A stretch of 34,602 nt of DNA from Thermoplasmata archaeon (lineage in GTDB: Archaea > Thermoplasmatota > E2 > UBA202 > JdFR-43), in assembly GCA_021162065.1 (NCBI GenBank), contig JAGGZK010000037.1:1-34602 (forward strand). Reading direction: 5' to 3'. Both the position numbers and the translations under genes were made by a program. The number at the start of each line of letters is the position of its first letter. The stretch's first letter is position 1. Positions 8,200 through 14,976 of the stretch are shown in pieces. The notes below the pieces were generated by a model that saw nothing but the letters and a program-made list of their open reading frames with translations, had not been told where the DNA came from and searched no databases.

Positions 8200-9084
8200 A
8201 TGGCCATAGAGAGAAAATTTGTGCAGGAAAATCAGAAGCGCGTGTTGATGAAGGAATTTCTGATGAAGGAGAGCGAGAGGGCTGGCTTCGGAGGACTCAA
8301 GATACAGCGCACTCCTATGGGAACCCTGATAACATTGCAGATAGAGAGGCCTGGTCTCATCATAGGAAGGGGGGGCAAGAGGATAAAGGAGATAACGGAG
8401 TTCATAGAAAATAGGTTTCAGGTGGAGAATCCACAGATAGAAATCGAGGAGGTGGAGGGTAATATTGCATTGAATGCACAGCTCATGGCCCAGAAAGTTG
8501 CATCTGCTCTGGAAAGAGGATGGCATTTCAGGCGAGTGGGCCATTCCACCGTGCGCCGCATCATGGATGCGGGGGCAAGGGGATGCCAGGTGATAATCGC
8601 CGGCAAATTAACGGGCGCAAGGCACAGGACGGAGAAGTTCACATCCGGCTATGTTAAATACTGCGGAGAGGTTGCAAAGGAGGTAATGGACGAGGGGATG
8701 GCGGTTGCCATAACAAAGCCCGGCATAATAGGAGTCAAGGTAAGGATAATGCGTCCCGATGCTCGTTTGCCCGATGAGGTGGAGGTATTCGAGGAGAGAA
8801 AGGAAGAAGTAAAGGCGGAAATCGAGAGGGCCATGGAGAAGGAGGATGTGCTGGAGAAACTGGAGAAGATTGACGTTCTCGACATTCCTGATATGCCCAA
8901 GAATGTGCTGGAGGCATTGAAAAAGGCAGGGCTGAAGAATGCCCGCGAGGTCTACGAGATGGACATAAATGACATGGTGGAGATAAAGGGGATAGGTATA
9001 AAAAGGGCTGAGAAATTGAAGGAAATATTGAAGGAGGTGCTGGAGAAAGATGAAGACGAAGGAAATAAGAGCGATGAGCAGTGA
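8200..9084 (+). CDS. rps3: Small-subunit ribosomal protein uS3 with C-terminal helix-hairpin-helix extension
   Basis: This 294-residue protein is uS3, at the mRNA entry channel of the 30S head. The N-terminal type II KH domain has the GxxG loop IIGRGGK at 54-60. The C-terminal S3 domain contains RRIMDAGARGCQVIIAGKLT and the KPGIIGVKVRI strand, up to about residue 197. After an acidic linker (about 197-222), residues about 225-283 form an additional Rad51-like helix-hairpin-helix module with EIKGIGIKRAEKLKEIL at 261-277. The tail is acidic. Archaeal S3 proteins are usually about 200-240 residues, so the extension is notable. The last 35 bases overlap the L29 gene. Confidence 0.95.
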   Translation: MAIERKFVQENQKRVLMKEFLMKESERAGFGGLKIQRTPMGTLITLQIERPGLIIGRGGKRIKEITEFIENRFQVENPQIEIEEVEGNIALNAQLMAQKVASALERGWHFRRVGHSTVRRIMDAGARGCQVIIAGKLTGARHRTEKFTSGYVKYCGEVAKEVMDEGMAVAITKPGIIGVKVRIMRPDARLPDEVEVFEERKEEVKAEIERAMEKEDVLEKLEKIDVLDIPDMPKNVLEALKKAGLKNAREVYEMDINDMVEIKGIGIKRAEKLKEILKEVLEKDEDEGNKSDEQ

Positions 9085-9247
9085 GGAAAGAAGGAAAAAA
9101 CTCCTGGAACTGAGGAACGAACTCATGGAGGAGTATGGAAGAGCGTCCATGGGTGGCTCACCTCCCTCCCCGGGAAGGATAAGATATCTCCGCAAGTCAG
9201 TGGCGAGATTGCTCACCATAATGAGGGAGGAAGGAGATATAGAATGA
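9050..9247 (+). CDS. rpl29: Large-subunit ribosomal protein uL29
   Basis: This 65-residue protein is uL29, a helical-hairpin protein near the tunnel exit. The opening MKTKEIRAMSSEERRKKLLE matches the family pattern of a short basic start followed by the first long helix. The second helix is IRYLRKSVARLLTIMRE. Starting at 9050 keeps the conserved opening; an ATG at 9074 would remove it. The gene overlaps the acidic end of S3 by 35 bases, and its stop overlaps the aIF1 start as ATGA. Confidence 0.93.
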   Translation: MKTKEIRAMSSEERRKKLLELRNELMEEYGRASMGGSPPSPGRIRYLRKSVARLLTIMREEGDIE

Positions 9248-9540
9248 GTGAGATATGCAAAGTTTGCGGTCTGCCGAAGGAACTTTGTGTGTGTGAAAAA
9301 ATCGCCAGGGAAGGAAAGGAAGTAAAAATAACAACGGAGAAGAGGAGATATGGAAAAATTGTTACTGTCATATCTGGCCTGGATTCGTCTGTTGACGTTG
9401 GCGAGCTGGCAAAGGAATTGAAAAGGTGTTGCGCATGTGGAGGAACAATAAAGAAGGATACCATAGAACTTCAGGGAGAGCACAAGGAGAAAGCGAAGCA
9501 GAAGCTGGAGGAAATGGGATTCGACGTAGAGGTAGAATGA
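9244..9540 (+). CDS. sui1: Translation initiation factor aIF1 (SUI1 family)
   Basis: This 98-residue protein is aIF1, which acts on the small subunit to ensure correct start-codon choice. The N-terminal zinc-knuckle-like cysteines at 5, 8, 15 and 17 (CKVCG and CVCEK) are typical of euryarchaeal aIF1. The SUI1 fold follows: YGKIVTVISGLD, then CCACGGTIKKDTIELQGEH and a final helix and strand. The place between L29 and the RNase P protein gene is the classical archaeal arrangement. Both ends overlap the neighbouring genes by ATGA junctions, indicating coupled translation. Confidence 0.94.
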   Translation: MSEICKVCGLPKELCVCEKIAREGKEVKITTEKRRYGKIVTVISGLDSSVDVGELAKELKRCCACGGTIKKDTIELQGEHKEKAKQKLEEMGFDVEVE

Positions 9541-9785
9541 GGAAAAATTTTTTAAAGCAGGAGTTTATAGGGTTGCCAGTTAGAGTCGTTGAATGTAGCG
9601 ACACCACCATGAAAGGCATGGAAGGAGAGATAATTGACGAGACGAAGAACATGCTGGTGGTGGAGACGGAGCATGGAATAAAAAGAATTGCCAAAAAAAT
9701 AGCCACCTTCGAGATTAACGGCATGGTGGTGGAAGGGAAAAAAATCGCATATAGGCCTGAGGACAGGATAAGGAAGATAAGATGA
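9537..9785 (+). CDS. rnp1: Ribonuclease P protein component 1 (Rpp29/Pop4)
   Basis: This 82-residue protein is the archaeal Rpp29 homologue, a subunit of RNase P that processes tRNA 5' ends. It has the small Sm-like beta barrel: [30 protein letters not shown], and a final basic strand ending [10 protein letters not shown]. The ATG at 9537 overlaps the aIF1 stop as ATGA, which identifies it as the start although the frame is open further upstream. Length is close to the core of the family. Its location within the S10-type operon is conserved among euryarchaea. Confidence 0.93.
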   Translation: MRKNFLKQEFIGLPVRVVECSDTTMKGMEGEIIDETKNMLVVETEHGIKRIAKKIATFEINGMVVEGKKIAYRPEDRIRKIR

Positions 9786-10093
9786 TAGGAATAGAAGTTG
9801 AAGAACCGGAAGAGAAATGCAACGACCCCAAGTGCCCATTTCACGGGCATCTTAAGGTGAGAGGGGTAGCCATAAGGGGAAAGGTAGTGTCCACAGCCAT
9901 GCAGCATACCGTAGTGGTGGAGAGAGAGCGCCTTCATTACGTTCCAAAGTATGAGAGATATGAGAAGAGGACAAGTAGATATAAGGCTCATCTGCCCCCG
10001 TGCATTCATGTGAAGAAGGGGGATGAGGTGCTGATAATGGAATGCCGTCCTTTGAGCAAGACAAAACATTTTGTGGTGGTGGCTAAAAAATGA
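9782..10093 (+). CDS. rps17: Small-subunit ribosomal protein uS17
   Basis: This 103-residue protein is uS17, an early-assembly 16S rRNA-binding protein with an OB fold. The N-terminal [16 protein letters not shown] segment is the archaeal-specific start with two cysteines and nearby histidines. The OB core has [20 protein letters not shown] and ends [20 protein letters not shown]. Start and stop both overlap the neighbouring genes by four bases (ATGA). Confidence 0.96.
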   Translation: MIGIEVEEPEEKCNDPKCPFHGHLKVRGVAIRGKVVSTAMQHTVVVERERLHYVPKYERYEKRTSRYKAHLPPCIHVKKGDEVLIMECRPLSKTKHFVVVAKK

Positions 10094-10488
10094 AGGGAAT
10101 AGCAGCTACTGTTACGAGAGGATTACCCACAGGCGCCCGCCTTGAGTGCGTGGACAACACAGGAGCGAGGGTGGTGGAGATAGTTACCGTGAAGAACATA
10201 AAGGGAACGCATCGCCGATATCCCGCTGCGGGCGTTGGTGATCTGGTCATGGTTACCGTAAAGAAGGGGAAGCCAGAGATGAAAAGGCAGGTCTGGCATG
10301 CCGTTATAGTCCGCCAGCGCATGCCCTATCGCCGCCCGGATGGCACAAGGGTGCAGTTTGAGGATAATGCAGCCGTGATAGTTACGCCGCAGGGGGATAT
10401 GAAGGGTTCTGCCATCAAAGGTCCTGTTGCCAGAGAGGCGGCGGACAGATGGCCCCGTATAGCTGCCACTGCATCCATAATAGTGTGA
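10090..10488 (+). CDS. rpl14: Large-subunit ribosomal protein uL14
   Basis: This 132-residue protein is uL14, at the subunit interface. The motif [16 protein letters not shown] and the basic [15 protein letters not shown] segment are diagnostic, followed by [13 protein letters not shown] and [16 protein letters not shown]. Length is normal for archaea. The ATG overlaps the S17 stop. L24 begins four bases after its stop. Confidence 0.97.
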   Translation: MKGIAATVTRGLPTGARLECVDNTGARVVEIVTVKNIKGTHRRYPAAGVGDLVMVTVKKGKPEMKRQVWHAVIVRQRMPYRRPDGTRVQFEDNAAVIVTPQGDMKGSAIKGPVAREAADRWPRIAATASIIV

Positions 10489-10492
10489 TAAA

Positions 10493-11146
10493 ATGAGCAA
10501 GCAACCGAGAAAGCAGAGGAAAATGATGCATACCGCGCCCCTCCACAGAAGGAGGAAGATGATAGCATCTCATCTTGCAGAAGATTTGATATTGAAATAC
10601 AGGAGAAGAAGCCTGCCCGTTGTGAAAGGGGACACTGTCAAGGTAATGAGGGGCGAATTCAGGGGGCATACAGGAAAGGTCAGAGAGGTTGATACCAAAA
10701 GATGGAGAGTGGAGGTGGAAGGCGTTATCATCACAAAGGTGGATGGCAAGAAGGTTCCACGCCCTGTGCATGCATCAAATCTGCTTATAACAAAACTCAA
10801 TCTCACCGATCCGTGGAGAAGAAGGAAGCTGGAGGAGGGATTGCCCGAGGAAGTTAAAAAGGAGATAGAGAAGGAGGCGGAGGAGCAGGTAAGAGTCATG
10901 GAAGAGGAGATGGCCGCAGCCGAGGAGGAAGCAAGAAAGGCGGAGGAGGAAGCGGAGGAGGAAATGGAAGAAGCCCCCTCCGAATCCGAGGAAGTTCCCG
11001 AAGAAGTTGAGGAAATCAGCGAAGAAACGGCGGAGACGGCAGAGGAAGAGGAAAAGGAAGAGATAGCAGAGATGGAGGAAGAGAAGGAAATGCCTGAGGA
11101 GACAGCGGAGGAGGAGACAGAAAAGAAGAAAGAGGAGGGTGATTAA
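10493..11146 (+). CDS. rpl24: Large-subunit ribosomal protein uL24 with long acidic tail
   Basis: This 217-residue protein is uL24, an assembly initiator of the 50S subunit. Residues 1-112 are ordinary archaeal L24: a basic N-terminus (KQPRKQRK), the KOW motif VVKGDTVKVMRGEFRGHTGK at 43-62, and the NLLITKLNL strand. From about 114 to 217 there is an extra tail dominated by Glu, with some Ala, Ser and Lys, repeatedly of the form EEAEEE. It is probably a charged helix or disordered. Archaeal L24 is normally about 120 residues, so the tail nearly doubles the protein. It directly precedes S4e with no gap. Confidence 0.95.
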   Translation: MSKQPRKQRKMMHTAPLHRRRKMIASHLAEDLILKYRRRSLPVVKGDTVKVMRGEFRGHTGKVREVDTKRWRVEVEGVIITKVDGKKVPRPVHASNLLITKLNLTDPWRRRKLEEGLPEEVKKEIEKEAEEQVRVMEEEMAAAEEEARKAEEEAEEEMEEAPSESEEVPEEVEEISEETAETAEEEEKEEIAEMEEEKEMPEETAEEETEKKKEEGD

Positions 11147-11857
11147 ATGGTTCACATGAAGAGATTGAAGGCCCCGAGAACATGGAGGATAGAAAGGAAA
11201 GTTGCAAAGTGGACGGTGAAGCCATCTCCAGGGCCGCACCCCTCAAAGCAGAGCGTTCCCTTACTTCTCATAGTCAGAGATTTTATAAAGCTCGCTGACA
11301 GGGCCAAGGAGGCCAAGAAGATAATCACCTCCCGCGAGATATATGTGGATGGGAAGGCAAGGAGAGATTACAAATTCCCGTGTGGCCTCATGGATGTCAT
11401 TTCCATTCCAAAAATAAATGAGCATTACAGGGTGCTGTTTGACACCCGTGGAGTGTTGAGGACGGTGAAAATTGACGAGGAGAGGGCCAAGTGGAAACTA
11501 TGCAGGATAGAGGACAAGACCATGGTTAAAGGAGGCAAGATACAGCTCAACCTTCATGATGGGAGAAACATACTGGTGGAGGAGGATACATACAAAACGG
11601 GAGATGTGCTTAAAATATCTCTCCCCGAGCAGGAGATACTGGATGTGATTCCTCTTGAGGCAGGAAATCTCGCCATGATTACAGGAGGAAGCCACAGGGG
11701 AGAGATTGCTGAGATAGAGGGTGTGGAGATAACAAGAAACCCCATGCCTAATGTGGTTAAGTTGAAGGGATTCTCCACCATAAAGCCCTACGTGTTCCCT
11801 GTGGGTAAGGATAAGCCGCTGGTGCAATTGCCAGGAGTTGAGGAATATGTCGAATAA
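11147..11857 (+). CDS. rps4e: Small-subunit ribosomal protein eS4
   Basis: This 236-residue protein is eS4, a small-subunit protein of archaea and eukaryotes. The start [13 protein letters not shown] is typical. An S4-type RNA-binding domain is at about 45-90 ([20 protein letters not shown] through [19 protein letters not shown]), and a C-terminal KOW segment, [20 protein letters not shown], is at about 180. The gene begins on the base after the L24 stop, and its last codons overlap the L5 start. Confidence 0.96.
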   Translation: MVHMKRLKAPRTWRIERKVAKWTVKPSPGPHPSKQSVPLLLIVRDFIKLADRAKEAKKIITSREIYVDGKARRDYKFPCGLMDVISIPKINEHYRVLFDTRGVLRTVKIDEERAKWKLCRIEDKTMVKGGKIQLNLHDGRNILVEEDTYKTGDVLKISLPEQEILDVIPLEAGNLAMITGGSHRGEIAEIEGVEITRNPMPNVVKLKGFSTIKPYVFPVGKDKPLVQLPGVEEYVE

Positions 11858-12362
11858 TCCCATGAGAGAGATAAAGATAGAGAAGGTCGTCGTTAACATA
11901 GGCGTTGGCGAGGGCGGAGAGCGCCTCAGGAAGGCGGAGAAGGTAGTGGAGATGATCACTGGCAAAAAGCCGGTTCAGACCATATCCAAGGGAACCAACA
12001 GGGATTTCGGCATAAGGAAAGGGATGCCCATAGGATGCAAAGTAACGCTGAGGAAGAAGGATGCGGAGGAATTCCTGAAGAAGGCATTATGGGTGAGGAA
12101 TAACAAACTGCCGGAGTGGTCTTTTGACGAAGAGGGCAACTTCTCCTTCGGCATAACGGAGCATACTGACTTCGAGGGAATGAAATACGATCCCGAGATA
12201 GGCATATTCGGAATGGACATATGCGTTACCTTGGAGAGAAACGGCTACAGGATAAAGAGGAGAAAACTGAGAAAGACGAAGATACCCCACAGACACAGAA
12301 TAACGAGGGAGGAGGCCATGGAATTTATGAAGAGCAAATTTAATGTAGAGGTGGTGGAGTGA
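11847..12362 (+). CDS. rpl5: Large-subunit ribosomal protein uL5
   Basis: This 171-residue protein is uL5, which binds 5S rRNA and contacts the P-site tRNA. The motifs are [20 protein letters not shown], then [20 protein letters not shown] and FGITEHTDF. The start at 11847 gives [13 protein letters not shown], matching archaeal L5 openings, with GAGG just before it. A TTG nine bases upstream is an unlikely start. It overlaps the S4e gene by 11 bases. Confidence 0.95.
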   Translation: MSNNPMREIKIEKVVVNIGVGEGGERLRKAEKVVEMITGKKPVQTISKGTNRDFGIRKGMPIGCKVTLRKKDAEEFLKKALWVRNNKLPEWSFDEEGNFSFGITEHTDFEGMKYDPEIGIFGMDICVTLERNGYRIKRRKLRKTKIPHRHRITREEAMEFMKSKFNVEVVE

Positions 12363-12514
12363 AGATAAAGGAGAAGCAGAAGGATTATGGGAGAAACAAG
12401 GGATGCGTGAGATGCGGGAGAAAGAGGGGCATAATAAGAAGATATGGAATGCACCTCTGCAGACAGTGCTTCAGAGAAGTAGCAGAGGAGATGGGCTTCA
12501 AGAAATACAGTTAA
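12359..12514 (+). CDS. rps14: Small-subunit ribosomal protein uS14, zinc-binding form, GTG start
   Basis: This 51-residue protein starts at a GTG that overlaps the L5 stop (GTGA). Its translation includes [20 protein letters not shown] and [15 protein letters not shown]. Cysteines at 16, 19, 34 and 37 make the zinc-binding C-x2-C...C-x2-C set of uS14. The length is usual for archaeal S14. It is easily missed because it is short and lacks an ATG at its true start. It is the last ribosomal gene here; the S8 gene that normally follows in archaea is absent. Confidence 0.93.
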   Translation: MKIKEKQKDYGRNKGCVRCGRKRGIIRRYGMHLCRQCFREVAEEMGFKKYS

Positions 12515-12540
12515 ATGGGGGAGATGGTTTTATATAAAAT

Positions 12541-13524
12541 ATGTTCTGGGAAATTCTAACCCTGCTGGCTATAGCACTGCTTATAGCCCTCTCAGCCTTT
12601 TTTGCAGCCGCAGAGATGGCCTTCGTTTCCGTAAACAGGATAAGGGTGGTGGATGAAGCAAGTAAAGGGAATAAAAGGGCTAAACTGCTGGAGAAACTGC
12701 TGGAAAAGCCAGATGAGGTTGTGAGCGCCATTGTGGTGGGGAATAACATTGTGAACATAACTGCTTCCATAATTGCCGGTGTGGCCGCCGCCTATGTGAT
12801 GGGGAATGTGGGTGTGGGTATAGCCACGGCGGTGATGACGATACTGATAATAATATTTGGCGAATCAACACCTAAAGCCATAGGGCTGGAGAACGATGCC
12901 CTCGCCATAAAACTGGCGCCCCATCTCAGGATAATAAGGATGGTTTTTTATCCAATATCGAGGGTTTTCACCTACATATCCCAATCCATAATAAGGATAT
13001 TTCACATCAAAAAATCTAGGCGGAACAAGGTGACGGAGGAGGAGATAAAGACGATGCTGGACATAGGAGTAAGGGAAGGAACGATAAACAGCGACGAGAA
13101 GGAGCTGGTGGAGGAGATATTCGATTTCGATGAGACGAGGGCGGTGGAGGTTTATGTTCCGAGAGACGAGATGGTGTATCTCTATGAAACAGACACCGTG
13201 GAGGATTTAATAAATAAATCTCTGGAAACCGGCTATTCTCGTTTCCCCGTCTGCAGGGAAAGTATAGACGACGTGGTGGGAATGGTGCATGTGAAGGACG
13301 CTCTGGCTGTAGATAAAAAAACTCCTCTGGGAGAGATAATGAGGGACATCCTGAAAATATCCCCCGGAATGAAGGTGGATGATGTGCTGAGGGAGATGCA
13401 GAAAAGAAAGGTTCACATGGCGGTGATACAGGCCAAGGATGGAAAGATAATAGGCCTCGTCACCTTAGAAGATTTGATAGAGGAAATATTCGGGGAGATA
13501 AGGGACGAGCATGATATGAAATGA
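12541..13524 (+). CDS. CNNM/CorC-type membrane protein with CBS pair (Mg2+ transport candidate)
   Basis: This 327-residue protein has a DUF21/CNNM transmembrane domain (about 1-150) followed by a pair of CBS domains (about 205-255 and 268-320). CNNM/CorB proteins take part in Mg2+ transport, with the CBS pair binding Mg-ATP. The conserved GESTPK motif is at 107-112. An acidic-helical segment (EEEIKTMLDIGVREG, then SDEKELVEEIFDF) links the two parts, as in the family. The protein ends right after CBS2, so the C-terminal CorC/HlyC domain common in bacteria is missing. It follows S14 by 26 bases. A strong TATA-like stretch at 12528-12539 lies directly before the ATG, too close to serve this start. 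Confidence 0.85.
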   Translation: MFWEILTLLAIALLIALSAFFAAAEMAFVSVNRIRVVDEASKGNKRAKLLEKLLEKPDEVVSAIVVGNNIVNITASIIAGVAAAYVMGNVGVGIATAVMTILIIIFGESTPKAIGLENDALAIKLAPHLRIIRMVFYPISRVFTYISQSIIRIFHIKKSRRNKVTEEEIKTMLDIGVREGTINSDEKELVEEIFDFDETRAVEVYVPRDEMVYLYETDTVEDLINKSLETGYSRFPVCRESIDDVVGMVHVKDALAVDKKTPLGEIMRDILKISPGMKVDDVLREMQKRKVHMAVIQAKDGKIIGLVTLEDLIEEIFGEIRDEHDMK

Positions 13525-14207
13525 AGGTTGCATGTTTGATGAGCGGGGGTAAAGATTCCATATATGCTGCTTACATAGCCATGAATTACGGGTGGGAGAT
13601 AACGCATCTCATCTCCATCATCCCTGAAAAACTCTCATGGATGTATCACCGGGAAAATATTGAGTTAATGCCATCCATCGCTGAAGCAATGGACATCCCG
13701 TTGCTCATCAAAAAGAGCAGGGCAGAAAAGGAGGAAGAGCTGGAGGATTTGAAGGAGTTGATAGAGGAGGCGAAGGTGGAAGCGGTCATTTCCGGAGCCA
13801 TAGCCAGCGAGTATCAGAGGACGAGAATAGAGAAAATATGCCATGAAATCGGTGTTAAATCCTTCACGCCTTTATGGCACAAAAGGCAGGAGGAGTTGCT
13901 GAGGGAAATGATGCATGCCGGCTTTAAAATAATGATTACCGCCGTTGCCGCTGAGGGAATGGGCGAGGAATGGCTTGGGAGAGTAATTGATGAAAAATGT
14001 TTCGATGATTTGCTTCACCTCCAGAAAAAATACGGGATGAATGTGGCAGGGGAGGGAGGAGAGTATGAAACTCTTGTGCTTGACTGCCCGCTCTACAGAA
14101 AAAAAATTGAGGTGACAAAGGCCAGAAAGACCTGGGACGGCAGCAGAGGAAGTTATGAGATAGGGGAGTATGAGCTGGTGGAGAAACTTAACACATGTGA
14201 GAGTTGA
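13521..14207 (+). CDS. dph6: Diphthine--ammonia ligase (Dph6 family)
   Basis: This 228-residue protein is an ATP pyrophosphatase-type enzyme of the Dph6 family, which catalyses the last step of diphthamide synthesis on elongation factor 2. The PP-loop SGGKDS is at 8-13. The family-specific GEGGEYETLVLDCP is at 177-190, and the mid-region SGAIASEYQRTRIE (91-104) is also typical. Length agrees with archaeal single-domain members. The ATG overlaps the CNNM gene stop as ATGA, so the two are probably translated together. Its 3' end overlaps the convergent orphan gene by 55 bases. Confidence 0.9.
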   Translation: MKVACLMSGGKDSIYAAYIAMNYGWEITHLISIIPEKLSWMYHRENIELMPSIAEAMDIPLLIKKSRAEKEEELEDLKELIEEAKVEAVISGAIASEYQRTRIEKICHEIGVKSFTPLWHKRQEELLREMMHAGFKIMITAVAAEGMGEEWLGRVIDEKCFDDLLHLQKKYGMNVAGEGGEYETLVLDCPLYRKKIEVTKARKTWDGSRGSYEIGEYELVEKLNTCES

Positions 14208-14914
14208 ATCCAAGGTAACTCCGTAATATCCAAATCGTAGCAGGAGCCAATGGCTATATGATACACTTTAAAAAGTGGCACTATATTTATCTCAATCCAG
14301 CATCCTGTAAAAAAATATCCAGAAATAAATCTTGCGGAATCTATTTTTGTTGGGTTATATCCATCTTTTTCAATTATCCATAAATATGCATTTTCTACTA
14401 ACGAGAAGAAGAATGGAGCAAATAATGTAACAGGCAAGATAAGATGATGAACTGTTGGGAAAAGAAAGAATAAAAAATCGTAAAGAAAGATGATTATATC
14501 CCAATTAAGAAAAGAGGAAAGATAGTCTCCTATAAACCAAAAGAGATAATCCGCAAAAAACATCCATATTGCATCAATTAATTTGTAAAATATTCCCCAT
14601 CCTGCAAGAATGAATATATCTCCCAGTAGATTTCTTTTCGCTTCTATAAACTTCTTTGCGGGAAAACGGATTTCTTTCTCTAAAAACTCTATCAGAATCT
14701 GATACTTTTCATCAGATGATATATTACTGGAATCCATCTTATCTATGAGTTCCAACACTCTTTTTTCATCAATTTTATGCTCAAGTTCTCTGATGCCATC
14801 CTCATTCATAATCCTCACTTTCATTAACACTTTCTCTTCATATGAAATGCCCTCATTCACAGGTATAATGAGTAACAAAGCAACGGCAAATAATGATATG
14901 ACCCGTGATAACAT
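14153..14914 (-). CDS. Unrecognised exported or membrane protein
   Basis: I do not recognise this 253-residue protein. From the ATG at 14914 it has a signal-peptide-like start (MLSRVISLFAVALLLIIPVN), then a charged helical segment (about 30-90, with EKVLMKVRIMNEDG and SSDEKYQILIEFLEKEI). Several hydrophobic aromatic-rich segments follow at about 95-175, including IWMFFADYLFWFIGDY. The last 60 residues are polar and include two cysteines (CW and SCYDLD). A TATA box about 27 bases upstream predicts a leaderless start. The gene is markedly AT-rich compared with its neighbours, and its last 55 bases lie antisense to the end of dph6. Lineage-specific or acquired origin is plausible but not shown. 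Confidence 0.7.
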   Translation of the reverse strand: MLSRVISLFAVALLLIIPVNEGISYEEKVLMKVRIMNEDGIRELEHKIDEKRVLELIDKMDSSNISSDEKYQILIEFLEKEIRFPAKKFIEAKRNLLGDIFILAGWGIFYKLIDAIWMFFADYLFWFIGDYLSSFLNWDIIIFLYDFLFFLFPTVHHLILPVTLFAPFFFSLVENAYLWIIEKDGYNPTKIDSARFISGYFFTGCWIEINIVPLFKVYHIAIGSCYDLDITELPWIQLSHVLSFSTSSYSPIS

Positions 14915-14936
14915 GAAACACAAATAAGATTTGAAA

Positions 14937-14945
14937 TTTATATTT
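14937..14945 (-). promoter_or_regulatory. TATA box of the orphan membrane protein gene
   Basis: AAATATAAA on the minus strand is centred about 27 bases before the ATG at 14914. It lies in the 62-base gap after the PolX stop, so the gene can be transcribed on its own. Confidence 0.55.
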
Positions 14946-14976
14946 TTTTCGAATTGTGATGGGGATATGAACCAAA

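Noticed and set aside
8608-9483. A 291-codon minus-strand frame across S3, L29 and aIF1
   Set aside because: It lies opposite three well-identified genes and has no recognisable sequence features of its own.
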